Positions 43,101-44,758 of a stretch of 44,758 bases of DNA are shown here, in pieces. The stretch is from Chloroflexota bacterium (GTDB taxonomy: Bacteria > Chloroflexota > Limnocylindria > QHBO01): contig QHBO01000023.1 of assembly GCA_003243965.1 (NCBI GenBank), forward strand, positions 1 to 44,758. The letters are read 5' to 3'. The position numbers and the translations under genes are program-made. Under the pieces are notes generated by a model, which saw nothing but the letters and a program-made list of their open reading frames with translations, was not told the origin of the DNA and ran no database searches. The number at the start of each line of letters is the position of its first letter. Within the stretch, counting starts at the first letter, position 1.

Positions 43101-43364
43101 GCAGTCGAACCCGTTCTGGTACCGCTGTCGCTCGCCGAGCATGGTGTGGTAGCGCTGGTAGAGGTCCTTGTACATTCGGCCCCAGGCGTGATGGACGCCC
43201 ATCGGGTTGTTGGCGGTGATCGGGCCGTCCAGGAACGAGTAGCGCCGCGTCGCGCCGGCGTTCTTCGTCAGATAGCGGTGCATGGTGTCGCGCTCGCGCC
43301 AGGCCCCGATCATCTCCCGCTCGAGGGCCGGAAGATCGAGTCTGCTGCTCACCGGCTTGAACAC
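40182..43364 (-). CDS. ileS: Isoleucyl-tRNA synthetase with unusual signature motifs
   Basis: IleRS charges tRNA-Ile and edits mischarged Val. The 1060-residue class I enzyme has the editing-domain motif WTTTPWTLSSN, GTGIVHIAPGCGQEDF, the catalytic-core WLDAGIVAFSTLGW and a long anticodon-binding half. Aligned to the usual ANGDLHIGHALNK, the HIGH site reads GVHH (residues 56-59 in ANNPMGVHHAWGR). The KMSKS site reads EMHKS (606-610). Start is GTG at 43364. The T-box with an AUC specifier upstream independently supports isoleucine specificity. Confidence 0.95.
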   Translation of the reverse strand: MFKPVSSRLDLPALEREMIGAWRERDTMHRYLTKNAGATRRYSFLDGPITANNPMGVHHAWGRMYKDLYQRYHTMLGERQRYQNGFDCQGLWIEVEEERELGFTNKREIERYGIDRFVQRCMQRVQRFAAIQTEQSKRLGYWMDWEHSYFTNSEENNYTIWAFLKRCHERGWVYKGHDVMPWCPRCGTGISNMEIVTEGYRDIRHLSVTLRLPVSTAGHEGESLLVWTTTPWTLSSNVAAAVHPELVYQLVVGTDGGRWWLSRGSRARVAPDAEVLREVPGRDLLGLSYQGPYDELPIQQGVAHTVIAWEEVSDTEGTGIVHIAPGCGQEDFGLAKEYGLAVLDPIDEGGVFKEGYGWQTGRFAGATPDPQQDVAGAVAADLERKGLLVARERYVHAYPVCWRCGTELLFRLVDEWFIAMDPLREPISAVTRQVEWLPRIGLMERELDWLRNMGDWMLSKKRYYGLALPIWVCEGCDAFEVIGSRDELQQRAVSGWEAFDGHTPHRPWIDAVTIACASCGGAAHRIPEVGNPWLDAGIVAFSTLGWQTDRAGWEEWFPADFVTESFPGQFRNWFYALLTMSTVMADRAPMRTLLGHALVRDEHGEEMHKSRGNSIPFDEAAERIGADAMRWMYAVANPAANLNFGYGPGAEVIRRFFLPLWNTYSFLVTYARLDGWVPEASDPPGGASLLDRWILSRLAGLVSEVRRSLDAYDAAAAARAIESFVEDLSNWYVRRNRRRFWKGELDADKRSAYATLHRTLGTLAQLLAPFVPHVADAIWENLVAAVDPAAPDSVHLTAFPTSAAEAVEPDVEEGVALARRIVGLGRAARAASGLRTRQPIAAVRIKLPPAAGARGSLADDPAMAAELAAEVLDELNAKRFDLIPDESQMIERTLYPLLPVVGPRHGAAVGRIMAAARAGQWELTDTGEARVGGETLAPDEFELHARARPGHEVAEEGDLLVALDTALDEALLAEGLAREVAHRLQNLRRTAGYEISDRIAAAVSADQATLRRLEPFRAWLADETLATSIALAADAALPDADRIEKLDVDGTPIRLAVRRA

Positions 43365-43380
43365 TGCTCTGCTCTCTCCG

Positions 43381-43708
43381 TAACAAGACCCGCCCCGAAA
43401 GCTCCGGGACGGGACTCAGAATCCCGCGGTACCACCCGCGTTTGACCGACGCCGGTGTGCCGGCATCGGACCACTCATCGCGTCGCGAGGCCCTGGTGGC
43501 CCCGACCGCGCGCGCCGCTGCTATCGGGCGGCGGACCCGGGAGGCGTTACCCACATCACGGTCGCCGCCGACCGCGTGCTTGGCGTCTCCGGCTCGGGAG
43601 TGATCGCTCGCCGCCGCGGTGCTGCCCGCTTCCACCGTCCGGGCTCGCTCGCAGTACCGGGCTGGCGGCGGCGCTGTCTCCGTCGCTGCCATCTCGTCGT
43701 GTCGGCGG
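43381..43708 (-). ncRNA. T-box riboswitch leader of ileS (AUC specifier)
   Basis: The leader matches a class I T-box. Stem I distal elements are GCGAGCGAGCCCG and GGTGGAAGCGGGC, the T-loop pair that contacts the tRNA elbow. The specifier loop 3' side reads GCG-ATC-ACTCCCGAG, with the AUC codon at 43604-43602. The T-box TGGTACCGCG at 43434-43425 would pair with the tRNA acceptor end. An intrinsic terminator follows (CCCGTCCC 43413-43406 and GGGGCGGG 43396-43389, then TCTTGTTA). Uncharged tRNA-Ile should favour antitermination and ileS expression. Confidence 0.9.
43389..43413 (-). terminator. Intrinsic terminator of the ileS T-box
   Basis: An 8-base-pair GC stem (CCCGTCCC with GGGGCGGG, one G-U pair) with a 9-base loop, followed by TCTTGTT as a weak U-run. 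The T-box sequence lies immediately upstream, so an alternative antiterminator can form. Confidence 0.8.
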
Positions 43709-43737
43709 ATGGTCGCAGCGGCGATGGCGCGTGTCAA
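43709..43737 (-). promoter_or_regulatory. Promoter of the ileS T-box transcript
   Basis: A perfect -35 TTGACA (43737-43732) and GACCAT (43714-43709) separated by 17 bases. The -10 matches the consensus at A2, A5 and T6. The start site would be about 43702, just before stem I of the T-box. Confidence 0.65.
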
Positions 43738-43758
43738 CGCGCGGCTCAGCTGGAACCC

Positions 43759-44758
43759 TCAGCCGACGACTGCGCGCGCGGCCAGCAGGAGGGCCGCCAG
43801 CGCGGTGGCGGCCACCAGCGGCGACAACCGCGGCCACCACAGGCGCGCGGCAAAGACGCCGATCGAGGCCAGCGGGCCGGCGAGCATCAGCGTGACCGCC
43901 AGCAATCCACTAAAGGCCCGCGGGGCGGTCACAGCCGGGTGGGTCATCGCCACCGCTGCCCACACCAGCCCGGCGGCGACCATGGGGGCGAGACCGAGCG
44001 CGACGAGCGCGACCGCATCGGCGGGTGGAACGAGCCAGGCGGGGCGCGCCAGTCTGGGACGAGGGAGACGCCTGGCGCGGACGGGCGATGCCGGTGCTGC
44101 CACCGCGGCGGCGGGTTCGGCCATCGGCTGCCGCAACCGCGCCGCTCGCTCCTCCTCGGCAGCCGCCTCCGCCGCCGCGCGCCGCGCCGCTGCCTCCTCT
44201 TCGAGGCGGGCGCGCTCGATGCCGGTCAGGATTCGCGGCTGGGCCGTGGCGGGGATTCCGGACGCCGTCGAAGCCGAGACGCTTCCCCGGAGTGCCGGAG
44301 CTGGAAGCGCGCTCCCGCCCCCTTGGCTCACGGCCGGGCGCGGCGACGCCGACGTCGCCCGGGCTGCCTGCTCCATGCGCTGCTGAAGTCTCGCGGCGGC
44401 GGCAAGCGCCGAGAGCAGGTCGCCCTCTGAGGCCGGGGCCACCGCCAGGCGGCCACGCTGGGTGGGGACCAGGATCACGGTGGCCGTCGGCGCAAGCCGT
44501 ACCACCTCGATGCGTTCCTCGCCGCGCAGCAGGGCGGGTCCCACCGCCCAACCGAAGCCGCCGAAGCGCGGTCGGAGGCTCGAAGCCCCCTCGCCGCGGA
44601 CCACGACACGGGTCACTGCGCCACGGGCCAACGGGTAGCGGCGCTCGCCGCCGGCCCATCGGACGTGCACCGCGGCGACCTCGACGTCCAGGCGGACCGT
44701 GAGCAGGATGGTGACAACCCGCAGCGCGAGGATGGCGGCCAGGCCGCCGAGCAGGCCG
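43759..44758 (-). CDS. Membrane protein of unknown function, 5' end outside window
   Basis: The frame is open through the right edge, so the N-terminus is missing. The visible part begins with a membrane helix (GLLGGLAAILALRVVTILL). A compact beta-rich domain of about 90 residues follows (VRLDVEVAAVHVRWAGG... to ILVPTQRGRLAVAPA), which resembles bacterial PH-like domains such as DUF3093. An Ala/Glu/Arg-rich linker leads to three C-terminal membrane segments (WLVPPADAVALVALGLAP..., FSGLLAVTLMLAGPL..., LVAATALAALLLAARAVVG). The family assignment is tentative. It ends just upstream of the ileS promoter. Confidence 0.55.
   Translation of the reverse strand, partial: GLLGGLAAILALRVVTILLTVRLDVEVAAVHVRWAGGERRYPLARGAVTRVVVRGEGASSLRPRFGGFGWAVGPALLRGEERIEVVRLAPTATVILVPTQRGRLAVAPASEGDLLSALAAAARLQQRMEQAARATSASPRPAVSQGGGSALPAPALRGSVSASTASGIPATAQPRILTGIERARLEEEAAARRAAAEAAAEEERAARLRQPMAEPAAAVAAPASPVRARRLPRPRLARPAWLVPPADAVALVALGLAPMVAAGLVWAAVAMTHPAVTAPRAFSGLLAVTLMLAGPLASIGVFAARLWWPRLSPLVAATALAALLLAARAVVG

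Overview
This 44.8 kb, GC-rich window is a dense block of core bacterial genes. All but three genes lie on the minus strand, and many adjacent genes overlap by 1-4 bases (ATGA, GTGA, TGATG or TAGTG junctions). Gene content and gene order suggest a high-GC member of Chloroflexota or a relative with some Actinobacteria-like synteny. This is inferred from gene order and protein features only; no database search was possible. Supporting features are the SepIVA-like coiled-coil gene between coaD and the YceD gene, the zinc-ribbon forms of L28 and L32, frequent GTG/TTG starts, and a divergent isoleucyl-tRNA synthetase with a T-box leader.

In minus-strand transcription order the window runs as follows. 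(1) A partial membrane protein of unknown function (43759-44758). (2) A T-box-controlled cluster ileS-lspA-rluD-gmk-priA-def-fmt (34156-43737). (3) A plus-strand YtxH/BON-domain gene (33545-34159). (4) zinc metallopeptidase-rlmN-rpe-lipoprotein/putative glycosidase-dtd (28606-33416). (5) A plus-strand rpmB (28405-28596). (6) P-loop fragment-recG-rsmD-coaD-SepIVA-like-yceD (23902-28292). (7) rpmF-plsX-nusB-acpP-rnc-smc-ftsY (16609-23874). (8) ffh-DUF3352-rpsP-khpA-rimM-trmD (11757-16594). (9) rplS-rnhB-yraN (10131-11729). (10) A plus-strand secreted LysM/lytic-transglycosylase gene (9199-10083). (11) rpsB-tsf-pyrH-frr-uppS-cdsA-dxr-rseP (2159-9039). (12) nusA-rnpM-infB (1-2121, infB cut by the window edge).

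Together these genes cover ribosome assembly and translation, membrane targeting (Ffh, FtsY), chromosome structure and repair (Smc, PriA, RecG), and envelope biogenesis (UppS, CdsA, Dxr, RseP, LspA, PlsX, AcpP). Five operon starts carry the same -10 hexamer TATACT on the minus strand; the copy before nusA also has a well-spaced -35 box. ileS has a TTGACA promoter, a T-box leader with an AUC specifier and an intrinsic terminator.

I see no mobile element, CRISPR array, tRNA, rRNA, prophage or defence system. The most interesting observations are small: uppS appears to start at CTG; IleRS has altered HIGH (GVHH) and KMSKS (EMHKS) motifs; a truncated P-loop reading frame is coupled to recG; a 20-bp palindrome overlaps the rpmB promoter; and stop codons of convergent genes lie within stem-loops or a shared CTAG.
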